A stretch of DNA of 54,029 bases from an uncultured Clostridium sp. (GTDB lineage Bacteria > Bacillota > Clostridia > TANB77 > CAG-508). Location: positions 1-54,029 of the forward strand of contig CANOSM010000010.1 in NCBI GenBank assembly GCA_947569365.1. Reading direction: 5' to 3'. This document shows positions 1-8,088 of this stretch, piece by piece. The first letter of the stretch is position 1. Each line of letters opens with the position of its first letter. The notes under the pieces are model-generated. The model did no database searches. It saw only the letters and a list, made by a program, of their open reading frames with translations, and had not been told where the DNA came from. The translations under genes and the position numbers were made by a program.

Positions 1-96
1 CCTAGTGAAAGCCCAAGTGCAGAACCTAGTGAAAGCCCAAGTGCAGAACCTAGTGCAAGCCCAAGTGCAGAACCTAGTGCAAGCCCAAGCGCCACA
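1..96 (+). repeat. Four tandem 24-bp coding repeats
   Basis: Four copies of a 24-base unit (1-24, 25-48, 49-72, 73-96) differ by only a few bases and encode Pro-Ser-Glu/Ala-Ser-Pro-Ser-Ala-Glu/Thr. The array probably continues upstream of the window. Such exact tandem units can change copy number by slippage. Confidence 0.9.
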
Positions 97-1182
97 CCAA
101 AGTATAAAGTAGAAATTGAGCGTGAAGGAAAGGGCAAAATATTTATTGATGGTGAAGAAGTTGAATTTTATAATGGCAAGGCTACAATAGAACGTGTAGC
201 CGGAAAGTATGAATTTGAGACACATGCAGCAGATGGTTATAAAACATCATCGTGGTTGGTAAATGGTTCCGTAATGACTGACTCAAAAGTAACAGTTGCA
301 ATAATCAAAGACTCTATAATGAAAGTTGTGTTCATAGAAGAGGATGTATTTGTTACTGTAAACTACAAGTACAATGGGATAACACTGAAATCAGAAGCAG
401 TGTTATCAGGAGAATCAGGAACAGAGCCTCCTAAGCCATCTACCATAAAAGATAAAATCTTTGATGGATGGTTATTAGATGGGGTTATATACAAAAACGT
501 TGATGAATTAATGCAGGCCATTTCAAAGGCAACATCTGAGAAGAGAGATATAGATATAGAGGCAGTATATGCAGATGTGGAAATATATTATAATGTTGTA
601 ACTGAGAATGGACCGGTACTTGTAGACCCTGATAGTGGAGAGCCATTAGAAGTAAATACTTTTTTAGCAGGAGATAAGATAAAAATAGTCACACCTGAGT
701 ATGATGATAATGGTTGGAAATTGGCCTATATTGTTGATAAAGACAACAATATAGTAACTTATGATTCTGAATATATAACCTTTATAAATAGCAATCTATA
801 TTTTAAAGCTATTTATATGGAAGAAGAAGTGCCAAAAGAGCCTATTGTAGGCTTCAGGGGGGACAAATATGAACTCAATCCAGATAGTGGTAGGATATTA
901 TTCCTTACCACGATAGATGTACCAGATGAATTTGCAGTATTGGAGTGGGGATGTTTAGTATCAACTAAATCAGATGAATTGAGCTACCCAGATTCATATT
1001 CTGTAAAAGAGACTAATCCAAGTGTACAGAATTCAACATATGCAGATTCATCACTCTTTATGGACAATGCAAACTGGTTTACACAGCAGAGGCTTGTGAG
1101 GGTAAAAGCTTATGCTGTTTTACTGGACAAAAATGGAAATACACAGGTGATATATAGCGACCTGGTAAGAATACAATTGTAA
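1..1182 (+). CDS. C-terminal part of a secreted/surface repeat protein (5' end outside window)
   Basis: The frame is open from base 1 to the TAA at 1180-1182, so the gene starts upstream. It opens with four copies of an 8-residue Pro/Ser/Glu unit (PSESPSAE and variants), a typical extended linker in cell-surface proteins. After this come beta-rich segments, including one resembling an InlB-type B repeat (a GWLLDG-like turn after an FDGW motif, about codons 155-190 from base 1). The last 110 codons look like a compact beta domain ending in a short hydrophobic strand. No LPXTG or other anchor motif is visible at the C terminus, so attachment must depend on upstream parts or the protein is secreted. 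Codon use is somewhat less AT-rich than the neighbours. Function is not recognised. Confidence 0.8.
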   Translation, partial: PSESPSAEPSESPSAEPSASPSAEPSASPSATPKYKVEIEREGKGKIFIDGEEVEFYNGKATIERVAGKYEFETHAADGYKTSSWLVNGSVMTDSKVTVAIIKDSIMKVVFIEEDVFVTVNYKYNGITLKSEAVLSGESGTEPPKPSTIKDKIFDGWLLDGVIYKNVDELMQAISKATSEKRDIDIEAVYADVEIYYNVVTENGPVLVDPDSGEPLEVNTFLAGDKIKIVTPEYDDNGWKLAYIVDKDNNIVTYDSEYITFINSNLYFKAIYMEEEVPKEPIVGFRGDKYELNPDSGRILFLTTIDVPDEFAVLEWGCLVSTKSDELSYPDSYSVKETNPSVQNSTYADSSLFMDNANWFTQQRLVRVKAYAVLLDKNGNTQVIYSDLVRIQL

Positions 1183-1235
1183 ATCCAATGGGATTGTATT
1201 TATAAATAGCTATTAAATATATATATAATTATCCA

Positions 1236-1263
1236 ATAAGCTAGGAGATTTCTCCTAGCTTAT
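1236..1263 (+). terminator. Perfect 13-bp hairpin after the surface-protein gene
   Basis: Arms 1236-1248 and 1251-1263 are perfect inverted repeats around a 2-base centre. The hairpin lies 54 bases after the stop codon. There is no clean U-run directly behind it, so it may be a weak or processing-type terminator. The rest of 1183-1495 is AT-rich and holds only the promoter described next and a 20-codon open frame. Confidence 0.55.
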
Positions 1264-1423
1264 GTATATCTTATATAAAAAAATATATATTAAAGTTTTT
1301 TTAAATATCTATAATTATTTATTCTAAAAAGATATATATGTTTTTTGGAGTTTATATTAAGTTATTATTAAGTCACTTTGTAAAAAAAACAATTAAGGAG
1401 ATAAATTTAAATGTATAAATTCA

Positions 1424-1452
1424 TTGACAAAAATACAATTTTCGAGTATAAT
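1424..1452 (+). promoter_or_regulatory. Consensus sigma-A promoter of the RiPP operon
   Basis: TTGACA (1424-1429) and TATAAT (1447-1452) are separated by exactly 17 bases, a perfect vegetative promoter. Transcription should start near 1459, about 37 bases before the precursor ATG. This is the strongest promoter in the region and predicts high, growth-phase expression of the precursor peptide. Confidence 0.85.
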
Positions 1453-1495
1453 AAAAAAAGAATTATAAATTAAAATATAGTAGAGGAGGATTATA

Positions 1496-1627
1496 ATGAG
1501 CAAAAGAAAGAAAAATTATAGATCACCAGAATTAAAAGGATATTCTTTAACAAGAGAATCATATGCATCTAGCTCAGGAAAAAATGAAGGTGGAGGATCT
1601 GGTTCTAATATTCCAGATGAAATCTAG
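1496..1627 (+). CDS. Putative RiPP (lasso-like) precursor peptide, 43 aa
   Basis: A 43-codon gene with a strong GAGGAGG site (1483-1489) six bases before the ATG, directly behind a consensus promoter. The N-terminal half is basic and contains YRSPELKG, which fits the YxxPxL(x)G leader motif recognised by PqqD-type RRE proteins in lasso-peptide systems. The C-terminal half is Ser/Gly-rich (SSSGKNEGGGSGSNIPDEI) and is the likely core. The next four genes are an HPr-kinase-like kinase, a PqqD-like protein, an ABC exporter and a nucleotidyltransferase, all known companions of Firmicute lasso peptides. The transglutaminase-like protease (B2) and asparagine-synthetase-like cyclase (C) are absent from the locus. 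The core may therefore only be phosphorylated or nucleotidylated and exported, or be matured by enzymes elsewhere. Assignment rests on leader motif and context. Confidence 0.75.
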   Translation: MSKRKKNYRSPELKGYSLTRESYASSSGKNEGGGSGSNIPDEI

Positions 1628-1662
1628 ACAAATTTATTAAAATATTTAAAAGAGGTAATAAT

Positions 1663-2373
1663 ATGCTATACAAAATATCGGATTTAATAGTAGAATATAA
1701 TCCAAACTACGATATATTAAAAAAACGCTCAGATAAATATTTAATAAAAGATAATAGCATAAAAGTAAATTTTAAAATAAAAATTAACGAGAATGACATA
1801 AAAAAAGTTAAAGATAGCAATCAGGAAATTACTTCAGAACTTGCAGAGTATATAGTAGTAGGAACAACATTTTATAATGCTCTATTACACTATAAAGGAT
1901 GTTTATTACACTCATCTGCTGTAGTAATTGATAATGAGGGCTATCTTTTTTCTGCTCCAAGTGGAACAGGAAAATCTACACATACAAATTTATGGATTAA
2001 ATATTTATCAGATAAAAAACCATATATCTTAAATGATGATAAGCCAGCAATTAGAGTAATAGATAATGAAGTTTGGGCATATGGAACACCATTTTCAGGA
2101 AAATATGATATAAGCCAGAATAAAAAAGTTAAATTAAAGGGTATTTGTTTTATAGAACAATCAGAAAAAAATTCTATAGAGAGAATAGAAAATGATGAGG
2201 CAATAAAATTATTTTTGGAACAAACTTTAGTTGAAATAAGTGAAAAAAATATGATAAGACTTTTAGAGATAGTAGATATAATAATTAGACAAGTTCCAGT
2301 ATATAAACTAAAATGTAATATAAGTGAAGAGGCAGTTAGGTTATCATATGAAACAATGAAAAAGAATAACTAA
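1663..2373 (+). CDS. HPr(Ser)-kinase-like peptide kinase of the RiPP cluster
   Basis: A 236-residue protein of the HprK-like family found with lasso peptides (PadeK/ThcoK type), which phosphorylate a serine of the precursor using ATP. Visible are an LHSSA histidine box near residue 83, a Walker A loop APSGTGKST at about 98-106, a NDDKP acidic box near 123-127, and a GTPFSGK motif near 146. It lacks the N-terminal sensor domain of true HprK and its length fits the peptide kinases. It begins 35 bases after the precursor gene, with a GAGGT ribosome site, in the same operon. The Ser/Gly-rich end of the precursor is the obvious substrate, but the modified residue cannot be told from sequence. Confidence 0.85.
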   Translation: MLYKISDLIVEYNPNYDILKKRSDKYLIKDNSIKVNFKIKINENDIKKVKDSNQEITSELAEYIVVGTTFYNALLHYKGCLLHSSAVVIDNEGYLFSAPSGTGKSTHTNLWIKYLSDKKPYILNDDKPAIRVIDNEVWAYGTPFSGKYDISQNKKVKLKGICFIEQSEKNSIERIENDEAIKLFLEQTLVEISEKNMIRLLEIVDIIIRQVPVYKLKCNISEEAVRLSYETMKKNN

Positions 2374-2439
2374 AAGAAAATGAATATGTGAATTATTTTT
2401 TAAGTAGTTACTACTTTAGAGAAAGGAATGATACTAGTT

Positions 2440-2709
2440 ATGAAACTAAAAGAAGGATTTGTAATTAGAGAAGTAGCAGGAAGTACTGTTGTAGTACCAA
2501 CTGGTGATTTAATGGTAGAATATTCAAAGATGTTTACAATAAATGAAGTTGGAAAATTTATAATAGAATTATTACAAGAGCAAGATTTTACAATTAATGA
2601 AATAGTAGAAAAGATAATGGAAGAATACGATATAGATGAAGAAAAAGCTATGAAAGATACAGAAAATTTTATAGAAAAATTAAAAGAAGATAATATGCTA
2701 GAGAGTTAA
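2440..2709 (+). CDS. PqqD-family RiPP recognition protein
   Basis: About 89 residues. The start MKLKEGFVIREVAGS matches the first strand of the PqqD/RRE fold, which binds RiPP leader peptides and hands them to modifying enzymes. The following helices (NEVGKFIIELL, EEYDIDEEKAMKDTENFIEKL) match the winged-helix core. An in-frame ATG lies at 2428, but it sits immediately against the AAAGGA site; ATG 2440 gives better spacing and the usual family N terminus. It lies between the kinase and the exporter, so it probably presents the precursor's YxxPxL leader to the kinase and nucleotidyltransferase. Confidence 0.88.
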   Translation: MKLKEGFVIREVAGSTVVVPTGDLMVEYSKMFTINEVGKFIIELLQEQDFTINEIVEKIMEEYDIDEEKAMKDTENFIEKLKEDNMLES

Positions 2710-2743
2710 AAGTAATGATTAGAGGAAGGAAATATAGTAAGAA

Positions 2744-4417
2744 TTGAAAGATATAAATACTATAAAATGGATTTTTAGAAAAACAAAATCTCAAAGTCTT
2801 AATTTTATATTGTTAAATATATTAAATATAATCTATTCAGCAATAGGAATATATTTAATATTGATTTCAAAAAATATAATTGATGCAGCAGTTTCACATT
2901 CAATGATAGAGCTTAAAAAATATGCTATACAATTAATTATTATATCAATATCAGAAATTGCTTTAGGAGCTATTCTTACATCAATAGAAACAGTTGCTAC
3001 AACTAAGCTGGAGATTGATTTTAAGCAGAATGTATTAAATACTATTCTAAAAAGAAATTATCAAGAAGTATCAAAGTTTCATAGTGGTGAATTAATGACA
3101 AGGATAGTTTCGGATGTCAATATAATAGTAGATACATTAATGTCATTAATACCAGGAATCTTATCATTATTAACAAGGCTAATATGTGCAGTTATAGTAT
3201 TATTTCATATAAATAAAGAATTCGTAATAATATTACTTATAGGCGGAGTAGTTTTATTCATAGTTGTTAATCTTTTTAAACCATATTTAAAAAAGGTACA
3301 TAAGAAAATACAAGAAGCAAGTGCAAATGTACGTTTATTTTTTAAAGAGGTATTTGAAAATTTAATAGTAATAAAGATATTTCAAACAGAAGATATAATT
3401 TTAGGTAAATCCAAAGAATTACAAGACAAAAAATATAAAATTTTAATGAAACGTAGAAATTTATCAGTCATATCTGAAGTAGGATTTAATGTAATCTTTA
3501 GATTAAGTTATTTATATGCACTTATTTGGTGTACATATAAATTATACTTAAATAAAATCACTGTAGGAAGTCTTACATCAATAGTACAGTTAATAACACA
3601 AGTACAAGCTCCAATAATAGAATTATCTAGATCTTTTCAAGGAATCTTTTCAATGATAGGATCAGCAGAAAGAATTATAGAATTAGAAAATATAAAAGAG
3701 GATAAAGTAGATAGTATTATAAATCCAGTATCATTATATGATAATTTAAAAAGTATAGTTTTAAGAAATGTAAATTTTACATATAAAAATAAAAAGATAT
3801 TTGAGAATACAAACTTTGAAGTACAAAAAGGTGAAATTGTTGCAATATATGGAGAGTCAGGAATTGGTAAAAGTACATTACTAAAACTTATTTTGGGAAT
3901 AATTGAAAAGCAAAGTGGAGATATTTATTTTTCATTAGAAAATAATAAAAGTCAAGATATTAATAATAATACAAGAGGTATGTTTACATATGTACCACAA
4001 GGGAAATTTGTACTAACAGGAACTATAAGAGAGAACATAACATTTGTAAATAAAGATATATCTGAAGAAGATTTAAATGAGGCACTAGAAGTAAGTAATT
4101 GTAAAAAATTTATAAATCAATTAGAAGATGGCATTGATACAAAGTTAGGTGAAAATGGCAGTGGTTTATCAGAGGGACAAATCCAGAGGATTGCAATAGC
4201 AAGAGCAATAGCAAGCAAGGCCCCTATTCTAATTTTAGATGAAATTACGTCTAGTTTAGATAGTAAAACAGAACAAGAAGTGTTAAATAATATAAAGAAA
4301 CTAAAAAATAGAACTTGTATAATAGTAACACATAGAAATAGTATATCAAATATATGTGATAGAGAATTTATAGTAGAAAACAGGACAATAAAAGAAAGGA
4401 ACAAAAGATATGAATGA
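2744..4417 (+). CDS. ABC exporter (fused membrane and ATPase domains)
   Basis: A 557-residue half-transporter. A six-helix export-type membrane domain covers roughly residues 15-300. The ATPase follows, with Walker A GESGIGKST near 370, the signature LSEGQ near 475, and Walker B ILILDEITSSLD near 500. There is no C39 peptidase domain, so any leader removal must occur elsewhere. The start is TTG at 2744, because no ATG fits the conserved beginning; an AGGAAGG lies upstream, somewhat far away. It should pump the modified peptide out of the cell. The next gene overlaps its end by 8 bases. Confidence 0.92.
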   Translation: MKDINTIKWIFRKTKSQSLNFILLNILNIIYSAIGIYLILISKNIIDAAVSHSMIELKKYAIQLIIISISEIALGAILTSIETVATTKLEIDFKQNVLNTILKRNYQEVSKFHSGELMTRIVSDVNIIVDTLMSLIPGILSLLTRLICAVIVLFHINKEFVIILLIGGVVLFIVVNLFKPYLKKVHKKIQEASANVRLFFKEVFENLIVIKIFQTEDIILGKSKELQDKKYKILMKRRNLSVISEVGFNVIFRLSYLYALIWCTYKLYLNKITVGSLTSIVQLITQVQAPIIELSRSFQGIFSMIGSAERIIELENIKEDKVDSIINPVSLYDNLKSIVLRNVNFTYKNKKIFENTNFEVQKGEIVAIYGESGIGKSTLLKLILGIIEKQSGDIYFSLENNKSQDINNNTRGMFTYVPQGKFVLTGTIRENITFVNKDISEEDLNEALEVSNCKKFINQLEDGIDTKLGENGSGLSEGQIQRIAIARAIASKAPILILDEITSSLDSKTEQEVLNNIKKLKNRTCIIVTHRNSISNICDREFIVENRTIKERNKRYE

Positions 4418-5558
4418 AATTATAGCACTTTTAAATATAATTAGAAATTATATAAAAAATGAAAAGTGTTGTATAGATGTAAAAGTAGACGAAAATAAAT
4501 TATATGAGATTGCAGAGCAAAATAAAGTAAGTAATTTTCTTAAATATTGGGCAGACGAGTATGCTACAGATAGCATGAAAAATAAAGTACAAATGGATTT
4601 TAATAAACAAATATTAAAAGATACTAATCAAAGTATAGAATTTGAAAATTTATTAAACAAATTTGAACAATTAGGAATAAAAACATTAATTTTCAAAGGA
4701 TTTCTAACTAAAAGTCTATATCCACAAGATTACATGAGAAAAATGTGTGATATAGATATTTTAGTTGAGAAAAAGGATTTTAAAAAAGCTGCAAAAGCTA
4801 TAAGAGAATTAGGATTTAAAAAATTATATGATCATGAAAAGCATTTAATTTTTGTAAAAAATGTAATAGTAATTGTAGAAGTTCATAGAGAAATGACAAC
4901 TCCAAATGATGTAGGATATGAATATTTTATAAATGTATGGGATAATTGTATAAAATATAAAGGCTACAAAAATATATATCAAATGAATTTAGAAGATAAT
5001 TACATATTTTGTATAGTACATTTATTAATTCATTTTAAAGATTATGGAATAAATATTAGAGATATTTTAGATGTATATTTATATAATGAGAATTTTAAGG
5101 ATAAGCTAAATTATAAAAAGATAAATGAAGAATTTGAAAAATTAGAGATAAAGAATTTTGAAAAAGAACTTAGAGAGATTGCATATAAATGGTTTGATTA
5201 TAGACAAGAATTATATAAAGGTATACAAAACAAAGAATTTAGTGATATAGAAAAATATATACTAGAAGGACCAAGTCTTAATAAAAAAGTTCTTTATTCT
5301 ATTATAAATAATATGAATAAAGAAAATAAGATTTTTGGTTTATTTTTTCCAAAGTTAAAAGTAATGCAATATAAGTATCCTGTACTTAGAAAATCACCAT
5401 ATCTTCTACCTTTTATGTGGATTTATAGAATGGTTAAAGGTATATTTGAAAAGACATTTTCCATAAAAGATAGATTACAGACATTAGAGTTAGTTAAAAA
5501 TGTTAAAGAAGAAGATATTAAAAGGGTTAAAGACATTTATAAAAAATTAGGTATTTAA
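4410..5558 (+). CDS. Nucleotidyltransferase-family protein of the RiPP cluster
   Basis: A 382-residue protein of the family often labelled 'nucleotidyltransferase family protein' (NTP_transf_5) in Firmicute lasso-peptide loci. The fold signature is TLIFKGF near residues 92-98, then MCDIDILV near 112-119 with the metal-binding Asp pair, and EVHREM about 40 residues later. The C-terminal half is helical and basic. The ATG lies inside the last codons of the exporter gene (8-base overlap), implying translational coupling. Its target is unproven: the phosphorylated or free peptide and a small-molecule precursor are both possible. Confidence 0.8.
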   Translation: MNEIIALLNIIRNYIKNEKCCIDVKVDENKLYEIAEQNKVSNFLKYWADEYATDSMKNKVQMDFNKQILKDTNQSIEFENLLNKFEQLGIKTLIFKGFLTKSLYPQDYMRKMCDIDILVEKKDFKKAAKAIRELGFKKLYDHEKHLIFVKNVIVIVEVHREMTTPNDVGYEYFINVWDNCIKYKGYKNIYQMNLEDNYIFCIVHLLIHFKDYGINIRDILDVYLYNENFKDKLNYKKINEEFEKLEIKNFEKELREIAYKWFDYRQELYKGIQNKEFSDIEKYILEGPSLNKKVLYSIINNMNKENKIFGLFFPKLKVMQYKYPVLRKSPYLLPFMWIYRMVKGIFEKTFSIKDRLQTLELVKNVKEEDIKRVKDIYKKLGI

Positions 5559-5627
5559 ATCATTTTATAGATAATTATATTTTTATGTTTATAAAGAATC
5601 GGTTAATAATATAATGAAATATTTATA

Positions 5628-5673
5628 TAAAATAGAATCCAACTCTTATTTGAGATGGATTTTATGTTTTTTA
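5628..5673 (+). terminator. Terminator of the RiPP operon
   Basis: An imperfect inverted repeat (GAATCCAACTC ... GAGATGGATTTTAT) is followed by TTTTTT at 5667-5672, about 70 bases after the nucleotidyltransferase stop codon. It closes the five-gene operon. Confidence 0.75.
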
Positions 5674-5798
5674 GTACATAGTACATATAAACTACAAATT
5701 ACAAAAAAATGTCTACAAATAACCGAAAAATGTTAGAAATATATAAATATTATGTTATAAATAATTACTGTACTGATTAGTAATTGGAGGGAACATTT

Positions 5799-6170
5799 AT
5801 GAACGAGTATAAGAAAAGGATTACAAATATATTAGAAAAAATTAAAAGGAAAAGGTGCTGTATTAATAGAAGGACCAAAATGGTGTGGAAAAACTACAAC
5901 TGCAGAGCAAGTTTCTAATAGTATATTATATATGGCAAAACCTGAATATAACTTACAAAACTTAACATTGGTAGATATAAATCCAAGTCTAAATTATTGG
6001 ATGCAATAAGATTTGAGATTGATCATAGAGATTCAGAAGATCAATTCATACTAACTGGTTCAGCAGTATCTGCAAATATGGATGATGTAACACATACTAC
6101 TACAAGAAAATATACATATAAAAGAGAGGATGATATTTATGTTGTTCCTATTGGTTGTTTAAAAAACTAA
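5799..6170 (+). pseudogene. Remnant of an AAA-type ATPase (DUF4143-like family)
   Basis: It starts with a good GGAGGG site and ATG, then slips frame in an A-run before the P-loop, whose translation in the shifted frame reads GPKWCGKTTT. That frame stops shortly after. Further on, pieces such as QFILTGSAV and ATRKYTYKR-like segments from the same ATPase family appear, with internal material missing. The ATPase family is normally about 400 residues; only about 120 codons remain. It contains no in-frame CGG, so this is ordinary decay and not the recoding signal described in the findings. Confidence 0.7.
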
Positions 6171-6214
6171 CACTTAAGATAAATTTTTCTAGATTAAATA
6201 TTTATAAATACAAA

Positions 6215-6249
6215 AACTACCACTTGTAAAAATTACATGAGTGGTAGTT
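6215..6249. terminator. Hairpin between convergent genes
   Basis: AACTACCACTT (6215-6225) and GAGTGGTAGTT (6239-6249) form an 11-bp near-perfect stem. It lies between the ATPase remnant and the cotJC 3' end, and could terminate either strand. Confidence 0.6.
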
Positions 6250-6276
6250 CTTTATATAAAATAATATACTTATAAA

Positions 6277-6687
6277 TTATTCTACAATTTGGTTCATATA
6301 AAATTTATTTTTAGAAAGTTTATCTAATATACCATTTAAGGCTTCACCAAATCTTTGGAAATGAACAACTTCACGTTCTCTTAAGAATCTAAGTGGATCT
6401 ATTACATCTGGATCATCAGCACATAAGTCTATTAATTTTTCATATGTCATTCTAGCTTTTTGTTCAGCTGCAAGATCCTCTTGAAGATCAGCTATAGGAT
6501 CACTTGTTACTTGAAAAGTTGCTGCACTAAATGGTATTCCTGAAGCTGATTGAGGATATACACCCCAACCATGATCAGTATAATATGCACCAAGTCCAGC
6601 TGCTTCTAACTCTTCAGCAGGAACATTATCTGTTAATTGGTGTACAATTGTAGCAACTATTTCTAAGTGTGCTAATTCTTCTGTACC
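6277..6687 (-). CDS. cotJC: 3' part of interrupted cotJC (Mn-catalase-like spore coat protein)
   Basis: Read on the minus strand from GGT at 6687, it encodes GTEELAHLEIVATIVHQL and continues to a TAA at 6277-6279. It includes HGWGVYPQ and the REVVHFQRFGEA helix with metal-ligand type Glu/His residues of manganese catalase. No start codon exists and a stop lies just upstream in the frame. The missing 5' part is at 12339-12536, beyond a recombinase element. Joining the two halves at the shared 14-bp repeat gives DIGTEELAHLE in frame and a protein of 197 residues, close to normal CotJC length. Every codon after the junction is intact, so the gene is split rather than decayed. Confidence 0.9.
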   Translation of the reverse strand, partial: GTEELAHLEIVATIVHQLTDNVPAEELEAAGLGAYYTDHGWGVYPQSASGIPFSAATFQVTSDPIADLQEDLAAEQKARMTYEKLIDLCADDPDVIDPLRFLREREVVHFQRFGEALNGILDKLSKNKFYMNQIVE

Positions 6688-6688
6688 A
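6675..6688 (+). repeat. Direct repeat / attachment site, left end of the element
   Basis: ATTCTTCTGTACCA is identical and in the same orientation to 12341-12354. It marks the point where the cotJC reading frame is broken. As a serine-integrase crossover core it predicts precise excision of 5,666 bp. Confidence 0.85.
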
Positions 6689-6739
6689 TGATGTTATCAA
6701 TTATAAAAATTTAGTGCTATTGGTTGTAAAATAGAGAAA

Positions 6740-6773
6740 GTTCACCTAGTAAATTAAAGTACACTTGGTGAAC
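6740..6773 (-). terminator. Terminator of the RhuM-family gene
   Basis: GTTCACC (6740-6746) and GGTGAAC (6767-6773) form a stem, extended by AGT/ACT-type pairs. On the minus strand it follows the RhuM gene's stop and is trailed by a T-rich stretch. Confidence 0.55.
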
Positions 6774-6785
6774 GTTTGTATATTT

Positions 6786-7802
6786 TTATTCTTTATTTTC
6801 ATTTAAATATCTTTGGTACATTTCATCCATACTAGAAATATATTGAATATCTTGTTTTACTTTGAACTTTTCATATTCGTTTTCAGCTTTTTCTATTGCT
6901 TCTTTATGTGATATTGAACCTGAATTATCTAGTATCTTTTTTCTTCTGAACTTTAATAAATCATCTGTTGCATCAATCCAGTCCTTCATTGTCATCACAT
7001 GCCTTTCTTTTGCTTCATCTTCAGCAAATACTATAAAGAAATTAGTTAAATCATTTAATTTTTTCAATTCTTCTTCATTTAAATAATTTTTGGCTATTGT
7101 TACATCATATTTATATATTAATCCATCTGGACTATTTTTCCAGTTTGTAAGTCCCATATGTTCTTTATTTGAATCAGCTCTATTATAAATCAGTTCTGCT
7201 GCGGTATGTCCAGAAATAGCATAATGTAATTTATTCTGAACTATTTTAAAAAATGTATATGCTTCTTCTGATTTTGGATTATAGTCAACTGCTGTTGCTA
7301 TAAATAAATCTGTTATTTTTTGATAAGCCATTCTTTCACTTGTACGAATCGTTTTTATTCTTTCTAATAACTCATCAAAATATTTTGAATCATATTTGTT
7401 GCCTTTAATAAATCTTTCATCATTTAAAGAAAATCCTTTTATCATATATTCTTTTAATATTTTGGTTGCCCAAATTCTAAATTCAGTTGCCTTTTTAGAA
7501 TTTATTCTATAACCAACAGAGATAATAGCATCTAAATTATATATTTTAGTTTGATAATTTTTCCCATCGGAAGCAGTTATCGAGGATTTCTCGGTAACTG
7601 AATTTTCGTCTAACTCACTGTCTTTGAAAATGTTTTTTAAATGTAAAGATATATTATCTGTACTACAATCAAAAACTTTTGCCATTCCTTTCTGAGTTAG
7701 CCATAATGTTTCATCTTTAAATATAGCATCTACAATTATATTTCCTTTTTCATTTTTATAAATTAACAAGTTTGGTTTATTTTCTATAAATTTATTATCC
7801 AT
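6786..7802 (-). CDS. RhuM-family (virulence RhuM) protein
   Basis: 338 residues, full length for the RhuM family. The N-terminal half has the family pattern around DETLWLTQKGMAKVFDCS, TEKSSITASDGKNYQTKIYN and LDAIISVGYRINSKKATEFR, which resembles a phage-type DNA-binding (KilA-N/Bro-like) module. The C-terminal half has a HTAAELIYNRADSNKEHMG segment, reminiscent of Fic/Doc-like helices. RhuM proteins sit on phage, island and defence-rich DNA; the molecular activity is not established. It is the first cargo gene at the left end of the cotJC element and is transcribed away from the recombinase. Confidence 0.85.
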   Translation of the reverse strand: MDNKFIENKPNLLIYKNEKGNIIVDAIFKDETLWLTQKGMAKVFDCSTDNISLHLKNIFKDSELDENSVTEKSSITASDGKNYQTKIYNLDAIISVGYRINSKKATEFRIWATKILKEYMIKGFSLNDERFIKGNKYDSKYFDELLERIKTIRTSERMAYQKITDLFIATAVDYNPKSEEAYTFFKIVQNKLHYAISGHTAAELIYNRADSNKEHMGLTNWKNSPDGLIYKYDVTIAKNYLNEEELKKLNDLTNFFIVFAEDEAKERHVMTMKDWIDATDDLLKFRRKKILDNSGSISHKEAIEKAENEYEKFKVKQDIQYISSMDEMYQRYLNENKE

Positions 7803-7991
7803 ATAATATCGACTCCATTTCTTATTTGTTACATATTATAAAACATTCGTTCTTTTGTCAATTGCATTATAATAATTTTATAAAAAATAATAGTACACAA
7901 TTTCAAATTATCTATAAAATTTTAATACACCAAGTGAACTAACATTAAATTTTTTAGTAAAATTATACTTAAATCTTCCTAATTGAAAAAA

Positions 7992-8070
7992 GAATGTGCT
8001 TTTAAAATCTAGTCAAGGTTGTGAAATAACACATGAATTTTAATCTTGACTTAATTTTATAAAGCACATT
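7992..8070 (-). terminator. Long hairpin terminating the element's MFS gene
   Basis: AATGTGCTTT at 7992-8001 pairs with AAAGCACATT at 8061-8070, with GTCAAG/CTTGAC pairing inside, giving an imperfect stem of about 28 bp. On the minus strand it is followed by TTTTTTC. It starts about 20 bases beyond the MFS stop codon. The rest of 7803-8088 is AT-rich with nothing else recognised. Confidence 0.65.
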
Positions 8071-8088
8071 ATAATCTTATGATAGGAT

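Noticed and set aside
1..96. Tandem 24-bp repeats as a CRISPR-like array
   Set aside because: The units are contiguous, without spacers, and lie in the open frame coding for a Pro/Ser/Glu linker.
5799..6170. Broken ATPase as a CGG recoding case
   Set aside because: The slip is in an A-run, no in-frame CGG exists, and large parts of the protein are missing, so it is ordinary decay.
6740..7940. CACTTGGTG / CACCAAGTG inverted repeats on both sides of the RhuM gene as a nested transposon
   Set aside because: Only nine bases match, one copy is part of the terminator stem, and there is no transposase or target duplication.
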